The position numbers and the translations under genes are program-made. Positions 1 through 10,535 of a stretch of 22,485 bases of DNA are shown piece by piece; within the stretch, counting starts at the first letter, position 1; the number at the start of each line of letters is the position of its first letter. Under the pieces are notes generated by a model that saw only the letters and a list, made by a program, of their open reading frames with translations, was not told the DNA's origin and made no database searches. The stretch comes from Saccoglossus kowalevskii (lineage: Eukaryota; Hemichordata; Enteropneusta; Harrimaniidae). Where the stretch lies: NCBI RefSeq assembly GCF_000003605.2, contig NW_003126929.1, positions 1-22,485 on the forward strand, given 5' to 3'.

Positions 1-930
1 TTTTAAAAACGTGCAGCTACCACGTCGTACGTTGTCATTTACGTTCAACTTGTTAGCGCGTCGTCCCCTATGCTACCATGCTTCAATTGATCAAGAAAAT
101 AACTATTAGTTCAAAATTGATATTGATAGCATATGGTGGAAATATAGGTCGGATGATAACTGGATCGATGATTTCACTATTAGAACTCACACAAGATTGA
201 TGGTCACCCGAATTAACAATATACGTGCTCAAACCACGAATGTGGTTCTGCAATCATCGATGAGAGTGAAACAAACCACGGCAAATACATTATAACACAA
301 TTGGTACGATGGAGGAAACATCGTCACCCGGAACGCCGTACTGCGTGATTGAAACGAGCCGACACTTGCAAATGAAGTTATTCAAATTCTGAATGAAAGC
401 AAATAAATTTTCATTAATATTTCAAATTAAACGGTCCAATTCCCGTTTAGTTTGATTTGCGGATGTTAGATCCTGTCAGAACCCAGAGTTGAATCACTGA
501 TTCACTTTGTACATTCTTTACGGCGTTTCCGGTAGTGTTATATAGGTTAGTGAATAACCATAAAAAGTGTGGTCACGTGTTCCAAAACACCTAAGGCACA
601 AACATAAAGGTTAACACTGAATCTGTCCGAGTCATTTTTAAATAAAATCTATGTCTGCGCCATCAAATAGATATTTATTGCCAAGAAAACTAATCCATTT
701 TAGGAAGCAATGTCTAGTATATAATGGGTCTGACTCGGACACGAGTGATAACTTAATGTCACGTCTAATAGAAGCAGTCCACACTCCATAGGGGTGTGCA
801 ACACAGTATAGCTTAGAAAAAACGACGAAAAAAATGGTTGAATGTTTCATGACCTGCCAGTTTAATCATGTAATGATTCTTCCCTGTTTCACAAGTTCTA
901 AGGCAATATTGCGTGTTTCCGTGTAGTTAC

Positions 931-932
<2 letters not shown>
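1..932. other. AT-rich stretch, nothing recognised
   Basis: I see no coding region, RNA gene or clear repeat here. A minus-strand open frame at 638-850 has ordinary AT-rich composition and no recognisable domain, so I treat it as chance. The stretch is probably intergenic or intronic. Confidence 0.6.

Positions 933-1005
<73 letters not shown>
933..1005. repeat. (TA)n microsatellite, 73 bp
   Basis: An uninterrupted run of alternating T and A follows GG at 931-932 and ends at CCGG from 1006. It is a simple dinucleotide repeat that can form cruciforms and is usually length-polymorphic. It produces spurious Tyr-Ile repeats in the minus-strand frame at 898-1170. A second array of almost the same length lies at 14192-14262. 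Confidence 0.98.
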
Positions 1006-1008
<3 letters not shown>

Positions 1009-3370
1009 GCAGTATAATGTGTAAGGCTCCAGAACAATATACCATAAAAGCAGCACGCCATGATGACTGTCACAAAATGACAGATGTATTCTTAGAATAG
1101 CTACATGCGGTTGTATTACATCATGAGCTTGTATTCCGGTCGGTGGCAGTAAATGGTTCTCAGGAGCCAATTTGACAAAATATTCCTTTATTAGAGAAAT
1201 CTACTAAGCGCACATAAAAGTGTCCAAATTTCTCCAAGTTAAACGAATCGACGGTCATGAATACAGCATTCCTAGAATATCTTGTCTGTTTTGAAATCCT
1301 TCTACGTTTGTTTCCATAGTAATGACATGCTAAATCCCATTGTTATGTGTGGGTTGAAAACATTTGATTGAAAATAAATATTCAATCGTATCTACATAGT
1401 AAGTTTGTTTCTATTGTAACATTGTTTAGAATGTGTGTTTTATATAATGATTTATGTCTGAGTTACATAAAAATATTTTTCTTGCATATTAAACGTTTTA
1501 TTTCTTTAAAATATAATTTCCAAACATATAACAGAATGTTGAATAGTTATACATCTAATATAAACTTTCAACACTTCTACCAGGTTTCCCCATTTTGTGT
1601 AATTGCATATAGAAAACAGTCAACCATAAGTCTATTGTTGGTACTTGATTCCATGGTTACGTGTGTTTTGCATTATGGGTACGCCCTTCAAACAAGTATT
1701 CATCTATATGAGAAATGTAACCATACAGATTAAAACACCTTGCCGGAAACATCGAAGCACTAACTTGGAGAAAGTAACGTGTTCCACGGGGGATAAAGGT
1801 TGTTTTGTGCACAGCGTTTCGGTGATATCATCAAATATCAAAATGTACCTTTTAAAGTAATGAATAAATTGTGAACAACAAGTTTCAAACGTGACATTGC
1901 CGAGACGTATGTCATCACGTCGAGTGCAAGCATGGACTGACAATTTGAAGTATATGCTCGTGGGATTCACACGTCAAAGCACTGACAGTTATCGTATTTC
2001 AGGCCATACGGTTATAATGGTAAACTACAAGATAGTCGGCTCAAGGGGCAATAAAGCATCTCATTCTACACGTGTAATTGGGGCAACTTGATAATGGACG
2101 AAATGCAGCTGATCGGATAAGTATGTTGAGAAACATTTAGAATAGCGATTTCAATATAAGGGTTGACCTCAACTGGGTTATTTAAGATAAAACGTGTAGC
2201 AAAATTAAGTCTTATTTATTTTTTCGACATTCGACAGTAAATCTATATTGGCTGACTAATACAATTGTTTTTAATAGAAAAACAATTTGAATTGCGTAAT
2301 ATCCGGCTTTTCTCTCTGTGATGTTATCACATCTGTTATGGTATCACATCTAAGGTTGAAATAATATGTTTTCTTAAGTATGTATGTTTGTGATCGTAAA
2401 TAACGTTCATAGTAATCTGGCGGCTTTTTGTAAAGCGCCTATTAACACGTCCATAATACTGACAGCATTGGAGTATTTAAAGTAGGCTGTGTACATCGAG
2501 CTATGATTACGTAAACAGTGGATTTTAAACTTTGTCACCTTTTTTACATTAAATGCTATTCATTTTTGCTTGATTGAAATGCTAACAGATTTATTTGTAT
2601 AAGGTATATATAGGTTAGGGTTCTCAGGGGGATTGTAGGCCAGATTTTATACAAATCGGTTTCTCAACTTCAATTTTATCCTTAAACTGAGGCGGAATGA
2701 AATGATAAGATAATGTTACAATCGTATTGAAATGTACTATATGTGTGTTGTTAATATTATTTTCAATGCAGCAAATCATTTTGGAAACTTGGGGGACTAC
2801 AGGGAAATTTCAGAATTCCGTTCAATATAATCTGAACAGAATTTGCTAAGGTTCTACAAATTCAAATCATCCAGAAATTCAATCACCACAATATGTACAG
2901 ATCGTTGTTGAAAAAAATAATGAAATGGCAATGACAGATATTTAGGCAAACTTCCCATGTTTCAGACAGTCCCTAGGCGTGCGGTAAAATCAGTGGTGCG
3001 AATTAAAAAGGGAAGCAGAACTTTATATATTAGCATATGATCCTTACACTGACCCGTGAGTGAGCATTCTCACTACACTGCCTATACCGTTAAATATTTA
3101 ATACCCAATGTTACATTTAAAATAACTAATGAAGTACTCCGGTCAGTTGGAACGACCCTGACATCTGCTGAGGTATAATTAAGGTGTATGACGTTTTGTT
3201 TACTTTAGAACTTTTTATGGTAACACTCTCGGGCGATTCCATTTACAAACGTGGATATTCCAGGTGTGCATATTCATTATTATTCTAAGTTTCTAATTCA
3301 CTTAGTACTTAACAAAATATCGAGAAATTATTAAACATTTGCTATATCAATAATTCGACAAAGCGAATCG
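1006..3370. other. AT-rich stretch without a recognisable gene
   Basis: The longest open frame of the window is here, at 1368-1733 on the plus strand (121 codons). It opens at TTG, its first ATG is some 20 codons in, and it is very AT-rich with no domain I recognise, so chance is the best explanation. A small direct repeat, TATCACATCT at 2325-2334 and again at 2342-2351, is the only other structure noted. Confidence 0.55.
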
Positions 3371-3407
3371 TTTTTGACAGTAATATTGATTTTTGACAGT
3401 AATATTT
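3371..3407. repeat. Two-copy 19-bp tandem duplication
   Basis: The unit starting TTTTTGACAGTAATATT at 3371 recurs at 3390, giving two head-to-tail copies that differ only at the end. This is typical of local replication slippage. Confidence 0.85.
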
Positions 3408-3567
3408 GCGTATTCCTCAACAATAAGAAGAACACGTTCTGGGTGCGCCCACTGTGCTCTCTGTCGGGGCTCTCCGCTGCTCGCCTGGTATAGGCTGTTA
3501 CTTTTCATGCTCGTGTGGATGCAGTTGCATATATAATAAAGAGGTTATTCGCGTACATTGCCGGAGA
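3408..3567. other. GC-richer patch left of the foldback element
   Basis: Positions about 3440-3490 are clearly richer in G and C than their surroundings. A plus-strand frame from 3428 to about 3488 is open and lies between an AG (AATAAG) and a GTATAG that could serve as splice sites. No protein family is recognisable. The patch could be a small exon, a regulatory element, or part of a larger transposon that includes the neighbouring inverted repeat. Confidence 0.3.
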
Positions 3568-3887
3568 TAACGTGTGGTATTGCTCGAAGGAATATTAAAG
3601 GGCGGTAGTCGTCGCGACGCGCATGTACAAAGTTTGTGCTGATAAACATTGACGTACCACAATCCAATGCGATCTTCTAATGAAATCTAATTGAGTTTTG
3701 ACCTGGGCGAGACGTGCACTAATTATCGCCGGCGACTCCTTCGATACCTTCCAATAGTCGCCAGCTTTATTCGTGTGAGAGCCATATCTCGCGCATGTGT
3801 GGCGTGACGACAACCACCCTTTAAAAGGTTTTCCGCTCTACGCACTCGACAAAATATCAATATTGCTTCTCACAATACCACACGTTA
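3568..3887. mobile_element. Foldback/MITE-like element, about 320 bp
   Basis: The ends are inverted copies of each other: ATAACGTGTGGTATTG at 3567-3582 matches the reverse complement of 3873-3888 exactly over 16 bp. Further in, 3597-3625 pairs with about 3794-3822 at 23 of 29 positions. The right arm has some 40 extra bases between the outer and inner matches. The palindromic ends include TA on both sides, which would fit a TA target-site duplication as in Tc1/mariner-derived MITEs, but TA is inherently symmetric so this is not proof. The interior holds a 72-codon minus-strand frame (3595-3813) ending at the left arm. It shows fairly coding-like codon choice but no transposase motif I can identify. 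I infer a non-autonomous DNA transposon; the superfamily is uncertain. Confidence 0.6.
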
Positions 3888-5033
3888 TTTCAGGTATAAT
3901 TTATATTATACTCTGTTGAGAAATTATTCAACTCAATTAGTGAGACAACTTATAACATTCTAGGTGAGACAACTTGATGGTATACAACAGTAAAACCTGT
4001 TTAAACCACCAAATACTATACATGTTCAATTGTGGAATATTTGAGTGTTTCCCATTTGATAGTTGTTGTGCGCGTACTCACGTTCTTGTGGTCTACCTTT
4101 ACATTAAAACAGTTTCTATGGTATCGATAAAGAGCCATTGGTATGTTGAATAGTTGCTTAGAACCAATACCAATGCATGATTTTCACAACCTTATGAATT
4201 CATCTATAGAGGCGACAGTATAGTCTATGAAAATATTTGTTAATGAGCAAGGGATAACTTGATATAAATTTGATAAGATAACAAGATAAATGGACATGCC
4301 GTGTACCGCCTTATACTAGCTATAATATAGCTATATATTCGTTTAAAGCTGATTTCACTTGATATGGCACATGCTAGTAATCCAAACAACAACACCATGT
4401 ATACCCGCTGGCTGACGTAAATCATCTCGATAAAACAGCTATGTGTCGCTTTAATCAACGATTTGAACTGGATACGGGAATTTGATACCATGCATAACAT
4501 TTCTGTGACGAAACCATAGCACAATAAGCGTTTTTATCATGTGTGTTTCCACTGCACACCATTCATGCCCCAACAGATTTACGTATTTTTCTTACTTCGC
4601 ATTTTACAGTGCAATTAGAATGTTGTGGACAATTTCATTGTTGAGTACCTATTCACATTTCAATACAATACGCATTAACAGATTATTAAAGAAAATCGAT
4701 GATAGACTTATAAGTTGGCAACCTCCTTAAAACTCTTTTAATTCACTCCATAAACCACGTACAATGATTAATGTGTCCCACTTATGTCAGATGATTTCAA
4801 TACAGAGTTCATTTTCGACCCGGTTAAAATGCTTTCCTTGTACTTAATAGCAGTAATGAACGCAAAGGTCGATACGCATCAACTGTATCCTCTGGTAAAC
4901 CACTCAAGCAGTCATTTATTAATTTCAAAGTCGTTGCCTGTAGCTATGTGTGTATTAATATCTTTATATTTATTAATAATACTCGGGTCTCTTCTTATCA
5001 CGAGCTTTATTATAAGCTAACGTTCCTGAGTTT
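3888..5033. other. AT-rich stretch without a recognisable gene
   Basis: Several open frames of 60 to 94 codons occur on both strands (for example 4240-4524 minus and 4784-5020 plus). All are AT-rich. The apparent membrane segment near the end of the 4784 frame is what AT-rich codons produce by chance. A short direct repeat, TGAGACAACTT, occurs at 3941-3951 and 3965-3975. Confidence 0.55.
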
Positions 5034-5061
5034 ATTTATACGATCATATTTATACGATCGC
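5034..5061. repeat. Two-copy 14-bp tandem repeat
   Basis: ATTTATACGATC begins at 5034 and again at 5048, with units of 14 bp. It is a short slippage duplication about 100 bp before the long palindrome. Confidence 0.8.
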
Positions 5062-5151
5062 ATTAAATGTATTTACACTTACGTCTTTATATTATAATGC
5101 CCTCAATACATTGTATTACACGTCAATACCATCTGTTGTTGTTGCATTCTC

Positions 5152-5213
5152 AGGTGATAATAAATAGTGTAATAATTATACCGTGGTATAATTATTACAC
5201 TATTTATTTACCT
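5152..5213. repeat. Near-perfect palindrome, 24-bp arms
   Basis: The left arm 5159-5182 is the exact reverse complement of the right arm 5185-5208, with only GT (5183-5184) between them. The arms contain TAGTGTAATAATTATACC on the left. After a small bulge the pairing resumes, AGGT at 5152-5155 with ACCT at 5210-5213. Such a structure would extrude as a cruciform or form a long RNA hairpin with almost no loop. It may be a snap-back duplication formed at a replication fork, or a tiny foldback element. No gene is adjacent. Confidence 0.95.
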
Positions 5214-5848
5214 ACAACTCTTGATTGAATACGTCGGAATGTGTAATATGTGAAATAACCACCTGAATGGTGACATGCGGATGTTCGACACAACTTCACG
5301 ATTACATGTGTGCATGGCAGTGTGCTAAACTCTCACTGATTTTAATCTAGGCTCGTATGAGTACAATCAAGGAATTTTGAGAAAGTGTAAAATTTGTTAT
5401 CGAAATACTTCGTTGGCAATTATTCGATGCATTATGTATGAGAGTTTACTTTCAAATCTCAATAGAATCACAATAAAAAATAATCGAGGTGTTTTCTTGA
5501 AACTGCTCCCAATGGTCACTATTACGTATACTAAAAGCATACTAAAAATAGAACTGACGTAACCAAACCACGTCTTTCAGCATGTGAAACGACCAAATGT
5601 TGACAGCGTGCGTAGACGACCACGTCAAATCCTAACTATAGTACTTTGCAGTGGTTGATTTGTTGTAAATTGCAGGGGAGCTTATGGTCAAAGTCTTTTA
5701 ATTCGATGCCGATACATTAGTCGCATTTCTAGTTTTGCGTTTAATTTTTTTGGTTTTATCTTCATGGATTAATGATTACATTATACGATGTTCAGAGACG
5801 TCATTTGGGGGAAAGCGCTCTATAGTTGTGATTCGTTAGCGACAGTTT
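5214..5848. other. AT-rich stretch without a recognisable gene
   Basis: A 61-codon plus-strand frame at 5377-5562 is AT-rich and shows no domain. Nothing else is recognised up to the stem-loop at 5849. Confidence 0.55.
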
Positions 5849-5879
5849 CCACGTCAACGTGACGAAAACGTTGAAGTGG
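5849..5879. repeat. Stem-loop with 12-bp arms
   Basis: CCACGTCAACGT at 5849-5860 pairs with ACGTTGAAGTGG at 5868-5879 at 11 of 12 positions, with a 7-base loop (GACGAAA). It is more GC-rich than its surroundings. It sits inside a possible small plus-strand exon (5840-5896), so the symmetry may be coincidental. Confidence 0.6.
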
Positions 5880-5975
5880 TCGAGGAAGCGGTTGAAGTGA
5901 GAACACGTACTGCTATTGTCAAAATCAACATATTGCTTATTATTATAAATTTGTCACCGTGAAAGGAAAAGATGT

Positions 5976-6117
5976 ATAATAAGGTTATTACGAGGATACC
6001 GCTAAGTATGCACTCAGACAGTACGCATTCACATCGACCTCCGCTGCCCGCCGTTCGATACTCCTGCTGTACTGTCTTCGTGCATATTTGGGGTATCCTC
6101 GTAATAACCTCCTATTA
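5976..6117. mobile_element. Foldback/MITE-like inverted repeat, about 140 bp
   Basis: AGGTTATTACGAGGATACC at 5982-6000 is exactly repeated in inverted orientation at 6092-6110. Pairing continues outward through ATAATA with a two-base indel. It continues inward with mismatches: ATGCAC then GACAGTAC on the left match the inverted right arm. That leaves a central GC-rich loop of about 45 bp. The minus-strand frame crossing it (part of 5988-6248) is best explained by this structure rather than by a gene. The total size and symmetry fit a small foldback element or MITE. I see no convincing target-site duplication. The 28-bp satellite begins about 50 bp downstream. Confidence 0.65.
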
Positions 6118-6169
6118 TTTATATCAATAGAATACTGAGATAGAACTACACTGCCTATAAGCATAATAT

Positions 6170-6477
6170 ACATCACAAACAATACGTAACACATATTACA
6201 TGACAAACAATACGTAACACATATTACATGACAAACAATACGTAACACAATTTACATCACAAACAATATGTAACACATATTACATCACAAACAATACGTA
6301 ACACATATTACATCACAAACAATACGTAACACATATTACATCACAAACAATACGTAACACAATTTACATCACAAACAATACGTAACACATATTACATCAC
6401 AAACAACACGTAACACATATTACATCACAAACAATACGTAACACATATTACATCACAAACAATACGTAACACATATT
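6170..6477. repeat. Minisatellite, 28-bp unit, 11 copies
   Basis: Eleven complete head-to-tail units of exactly 28 bp run from 6170 to 6477, followed by a partial ACATGA. The typical unit starts ACATCACAAACAATACG and ends TAACACATATT. Variants are few: units 2 and 3 have G for C at position 5, units 3 and 7 end in ACAATTT, unit 4 has ATATG and unit 9 has AACACG. Because 28 is not a multiple of three, no long coding frame spans it. Copies 3 and 7 sharing the same variant suggests amplification of a four-unit block. Confidence 0.98.
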
Positions 6478-6483
6478 ACATGA

Positions 6484-6724
6484 TTCAACCATACACGACA
6501 GGCGACATGACTACTTGCTTTGTTTTCAATTCTTTCGATAATATAACTCAAAATCGTTTCGCATGTATTTTGTAAAACACAAATACAACGTTGGTAAATT
6601 ATATATTTAAATTAATATTATGTATCCATTAAAATTAAAATTGTTAAACTGAAATGTTACATTTCATGTACGCAGATTAACAGTTATTGCAATCGAATTA
6701 CTAGACCACTTTACTTGTGAGGTA
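6484..6724. other. AT-rich stretch, nothing recognised
   Basis: This is very AT-rich sequence after the minisatellite with no open frame of note and no repeat that I can support. Confidence 0.6.
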
Positions 6725-6895
6725 TCAAGCGCAGCCACTCACTCACTTACCGACGAGTTAGGCCTCCGAGGATCGGACTGGTGACATTGTTCAGGACCAA
6801 TCAGCGGCCACACAGAAAACGTGTTATTAACTGTTAAGGGCAGGTGTGTTTTTGACAACAGGCAGCAATCGCAATCACGTGCGCTTCGATTATGA
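6725..6895. promoter_or_regulatory. GC-richer patch with CCAAT and E-box motifs
   Basis: This patch is noticeably richer in G and C than the flanks. It contains GACCAATCAG at 6795-6804, a full match to the NF-Y (CCAAT-box) consensus. It also has a CAGGTG E-box near 6841 and a CACGTG E-box near 6877. It might be a cis-regulatory element. The alternative is a small minus-strand exon at 6751-6830, bounded by CTTAACAG and GTAAGT on that strand. The sequence alone does not decide between these. Confidence 0.3.
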
Positions 6896-9800
6896 ATTAA
6901 TAATGATGGATGGATTGGACTGATTTCCCCGTGGCACTCTAAATCAGGGTATTACTTTAAAAACAAAATAAGACAGTTTAAAATTAAATTATGATATATT
7001 AGTGGAAATCTCTTCTACTGTATTATAATATAGTAATATGACGACCACTAATTATGTTTGCATTGAGCTGACACATAGGCATATGATTAGATTTACGTGT
7101 CTATCATTGCGCATAACTGTGTAGTTGTCGTCTCTGATATATAATCATCTGGAGAAACATGATTATCGTCTTCTTTTGAATGCGGAGAATAATTTCATTT
7201 CCAGGACAATTGAGTAATGTCTGTTGATGTCTGTCTCTGTCTCATTTGTAGTGATTGGCAATTACAATGTTGTACATGTGTAAATAACAATCTGCCTTCA
7301 ACGATATCTACTTTGATAAGCACTCTCCGATCAGTTTAAGATTAAAATGTAATGTAAATGCATTATCCAATAAAACCAATATACCACATATGCACGTTTC
7401 GAATTAGATACGATCGTTTCATAAATGACTAGCTTTGCATGACATTCGTTCGGTTTAGATGAAGGCACTGATCATGGGGTCGTTTGTTATTAGTCATAAA
7501 TATGTGTAAGTTTATTTAGCAATGTCAGTTTTGTCTCCCGCCTAGTATAGCAACGAATTGATCCAGGGTAACAATAACTATTTACCCCCAAAATCATGGT
7601 ACTGTACGCTATTTATGGTGTACATTTGCAGCATCTAGCCACGTGAATTGTGCAAAAGTTGCAACAGCAGCTAAACACACTGTATGTTATTTCTCGAAAT
7701 AATAAGGTGTTATCCAATATCAGATAAAGAAAATTGGTGAAAATAGTTGTTTCTTAGTATAATACAAAAGTAAATATCATAAGATATTACGAAATTGACA
7801 TATTTGAATACAAAAGGTCAGATCACGGTGAGCAAAGTTAATCAAAGGGTATAAGAGTAAGCAGCGGCATGCCATTAAATAATCTACCTTGCACCGATAG
7901 AAATTCATTGTTACATTGTCACAGTATCCGGGAAACATGTCACAGCATGAATAATAATTTAGAGGTTAAACTAGAAAGGACGCACCTGCACATTTAACAT
8001 GATATCAGAATTTATTAATCGAGCTAACGAAATAGATTTTTAACAGTGTATATGTTCATTGAAACGACATCAATGGACACGGTATGCGCATCTGACGGTG
8101 TTTCTTCTTTATATTGATTGGTACGTGTTATATTACCATGGGGGTTTGTCAGTTGTGGTAAAACACACCTGTCGACATTTTCAGAGCCATTTAGTTGATT
8201 ATTTTTCTATCTGTGTAAGCAAATGCCAAAACGTATCACTTAAAGGAGTAGAACATAACAGTTAATTCCCCAGGCTAATATTAGCAGATAATACTGGCTG
8301 GTTCAAGTGGGTCATATGAATTGTAATATACATTACTCAGTATTTTCTATATGATGCCTATGTCATATTATCAGTAAATATATTGCAGTATTGTATTGCA
8401 CTGGCTTCAGATACAGGGAAACCGTGTATTTTATGCATATATATTAAAAATATATGTATTTGAAATCTTACAAAATAATATTTGACAATGAAAGTAGAAA
8501 ATGGGAGTTCTGTGAAATGAAATGAAAAGCCAAGTTGAATGTTATCAATGATTGGAAACTATAGTGGGATCGGGAGAGGAATGTTTTGCACAAGATACAC
8601 CAAGAAGAATATGATCGTCTTCCACTCGTTGCAGACTTGCAAATCGAACATTGATAATAGTTTAATTTTACTAATATATCAGAATAACAGAGAAATGCAT
8701 TATGTCCAGGCAATTGTTATAGCGAGGATTTGTGCCCACTATGACTGTATCGCATATAGACGGACAGCTACATATATTAATGTGATAACTCCCAATGTGT
8801 ATACACATGCTAAAAAACAGAACTTCACTTGTATTAATTAGAAAGTAAAGCACGACTCGCGCCCGATTTCGCAAGAATTCACAAAGAAATATCCTCTGCC
8901 TGAACGTGTCCACCATTTCAGGAGTCATGTGATGCTTACACGTCATTGCTGATTGGCTATCAACAATCACATGGCCAGATTTGTATTAGCATACGCACTA
9001 ATTACGATATGCTGTGTTCATTTATATTAGTAATTGGCCCCGCTGGTGATTGTTCCACGCTAATGATGGCTTGCAAAACGGGCACTACTTTCTTTTTAAC
9101 AAATCACTTGAGAATTGTACGTACAATGAAGAACCGCAGTGTAATACCTGGGCGACCCAGACAGCATATAAATATACTCCTACGTCGCTGACCATGTAAA
9201 CAATACGGTTTAATATAATATACAATATTATTGAGGTTTTTCTCAGCGAAAAAAATGGATAACAATGTTATGGTTAGTAGTTTAGTATTATAGGGTCAAA
9301 CATTGCATGAAGTGATAATTATGTTTCGTTTATTATACTATGTACCCGATATGGTTTCGCATTCAAGTATAACCAGCTTTGAACGACAGGAAATCATTTA
9401 AATATATTGACTTATAACACAACAGTAAAAGAAGGAGCACATAATATGCACATATTGAAAGTTATGCTCTCTATCATTAATAATCAACAAATAGAAGATG
9501 TATGCATAAATCGTGGTTTATTTGAAAAATGTCAATAACACAGTAGAACTGAGCTTATTAGGATCGACAAGAACTGACAAGGTATCTTAATCTTATCAGA
9601 TATCTTAAGGCTAACGTCGAGGGCAATGCACATTACTTAACCACGAGCATGGTAATATGCATATGATGCCAGTAAACTATTTAACCAATATGAAATCAGT
9701 CGGATTTCATTTGATTCATTTTCTGAATGAGAAAAACAGAATTCTCATAGTGGTCGTTTATCTTCTTCAATATTGTCTACACATTATCATATTAGTACAC

Positions 9801-10087
9801 GGTAGTTAAGAAATCTATGCATCTATGACGGAATGTCAATACCAATTCATAATATACAATTTTTCTTGTTGACAACCAAATCCATTAAACCAAGACTCAA
9901 AGGATTCGTTCACTCGAATGTCAGGGCCCTAGTATGCGTCGTTAATGTTGCCATGACTTAATCGCAAGTCGAGAACACGCACAACTAAGTGATGTTCACA
10001 TTTTGAAGTGACATTTCAATATCGATGAAAGAAAAAAATCTACAAATAGACAGCGTGTGGTATCAACAAGCCGTGATCTCCTTCTGA
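6896..10087. other. Long AT-rich stretch without a recognisable gene
   Basis: Open frames on both strands (for example 8059-8265, 8539-8841, 8946-9191 plus; 8468-8713, 8671-8970 minus) overlap one another, are AT-rich and have no recognisable domain; some start at TTG or GTG. No RNA gene or long repeat was found. It is probably intergenic or intronic. Confidence 0.55.
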
Positions 10088-10136
10088 GTGTGTGTGTGTG
10101 GGGATGGTGGGGTTAGTGTGTGTGTGTGGGGGGGGG
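10088..10136 (+). repeat. GT tract with G-runs, possible G-quadruplex
   Basis: Alternating GT is followed by GGGG, ATGGT, GGGG, a second GT tract, and a run of nine or more G ending at 10136. The four available G-runs could form a G-quadruplex on the plus strand, and the GT tracts are prone to Z-DNA. It is a low-complexity tract, probably polymorphic. No function can be assigned. Confidence 0.8.
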
Positions 10137-10268
10137 TGAAGTTCTATTAAATGCAAACGCGTCATATCTTTGGAAATCTCGTATAACGCGAAATTAGAAA
10201 AATGCGATATTCGATAAATGTAATAATAATTTGATAGTCAGACTAGACTGAGTGATAGGCTCGCTGTG

Positions 10269-10296
10269 ATTGGTCAAATATTTTCACAGGGATTGG
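10269..10296 (-). promoter_or_regulatory. Paired CCAAT-box motifs, 23 bp apart
   Basis: GATTGGTCAAA appears twice, with ATTGG at 10269-10273 and 10292-10296, which is CCAAT on the minus strand. Two NF-Y-like sites about two helical turns apart occur in some promoters. No transcription start or first exon is evident nearby, so this may equally be a short duplicated segment. Confidence 0.25.
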
Positions 10297-10436
10297 TCAA
10301 ACATTGTTATATTAATTATTAAGCGAAGATAATATAGGATCTTTGACCGGCTCTAATATACGATCGAGAATATTTGAATTTTCCATCAATGTTTTTTTTT
10401 TCTTTCATCATGACATATTTCCTTTTACGTTTTATG

Positions 10437-10535
10437 CACACATACACACATCATCATATGGTACATACATCCGCAGTGCCCACACATACACACATCATCA
10501 TATGGTACATACATCCGCAGTGCCCACACATACAC
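10437..10535. repeat. 44-bp tandem duplication, 2.25 copies
   Basis: A unit beginning CACACATACACACATC is present at 10437-10480 and exactly again at 10481-10524, with a partial third copy CACACATACAC at 10525-10535. It explains the repeated peptide blocks in the two overlapping plus-strand frames there, which I therefore reject as genes. The identical copies indicate a recent duplication. Confidence 0.97.

Noticed and set aside
898-1170. Minus-strand frame with a long Tyr-Ile repeat
   Set aside because: The repeat is the translation of the (TA)n microsatellite, and the rest has no recognisable domain.
1368-1733. Longest open frame of the window, 121 codons, plus strand
   Set aside because: It starts at TTG, is strongly AT-rich and has no domain; one frame of this length is plausible by chance in 22 kb of both strands.
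5988-6248. Minus-strand frame with repeated Cys-rich blocks
   Set aside because: It is the translation of the first minisatellite units and the foldback element.
8281-8330. Possible tRNA B-box (GGTTCAAGTGG)
   Set aside because: The box is imperfect, and no A box or foldable cloverleaf precedes it at the right spacing.
8539-8970. Overlapping 99-100 codon frames on both strands
   Set aside because: They lie on opposite strands of the same AT-rich DNA, with no domain in either.
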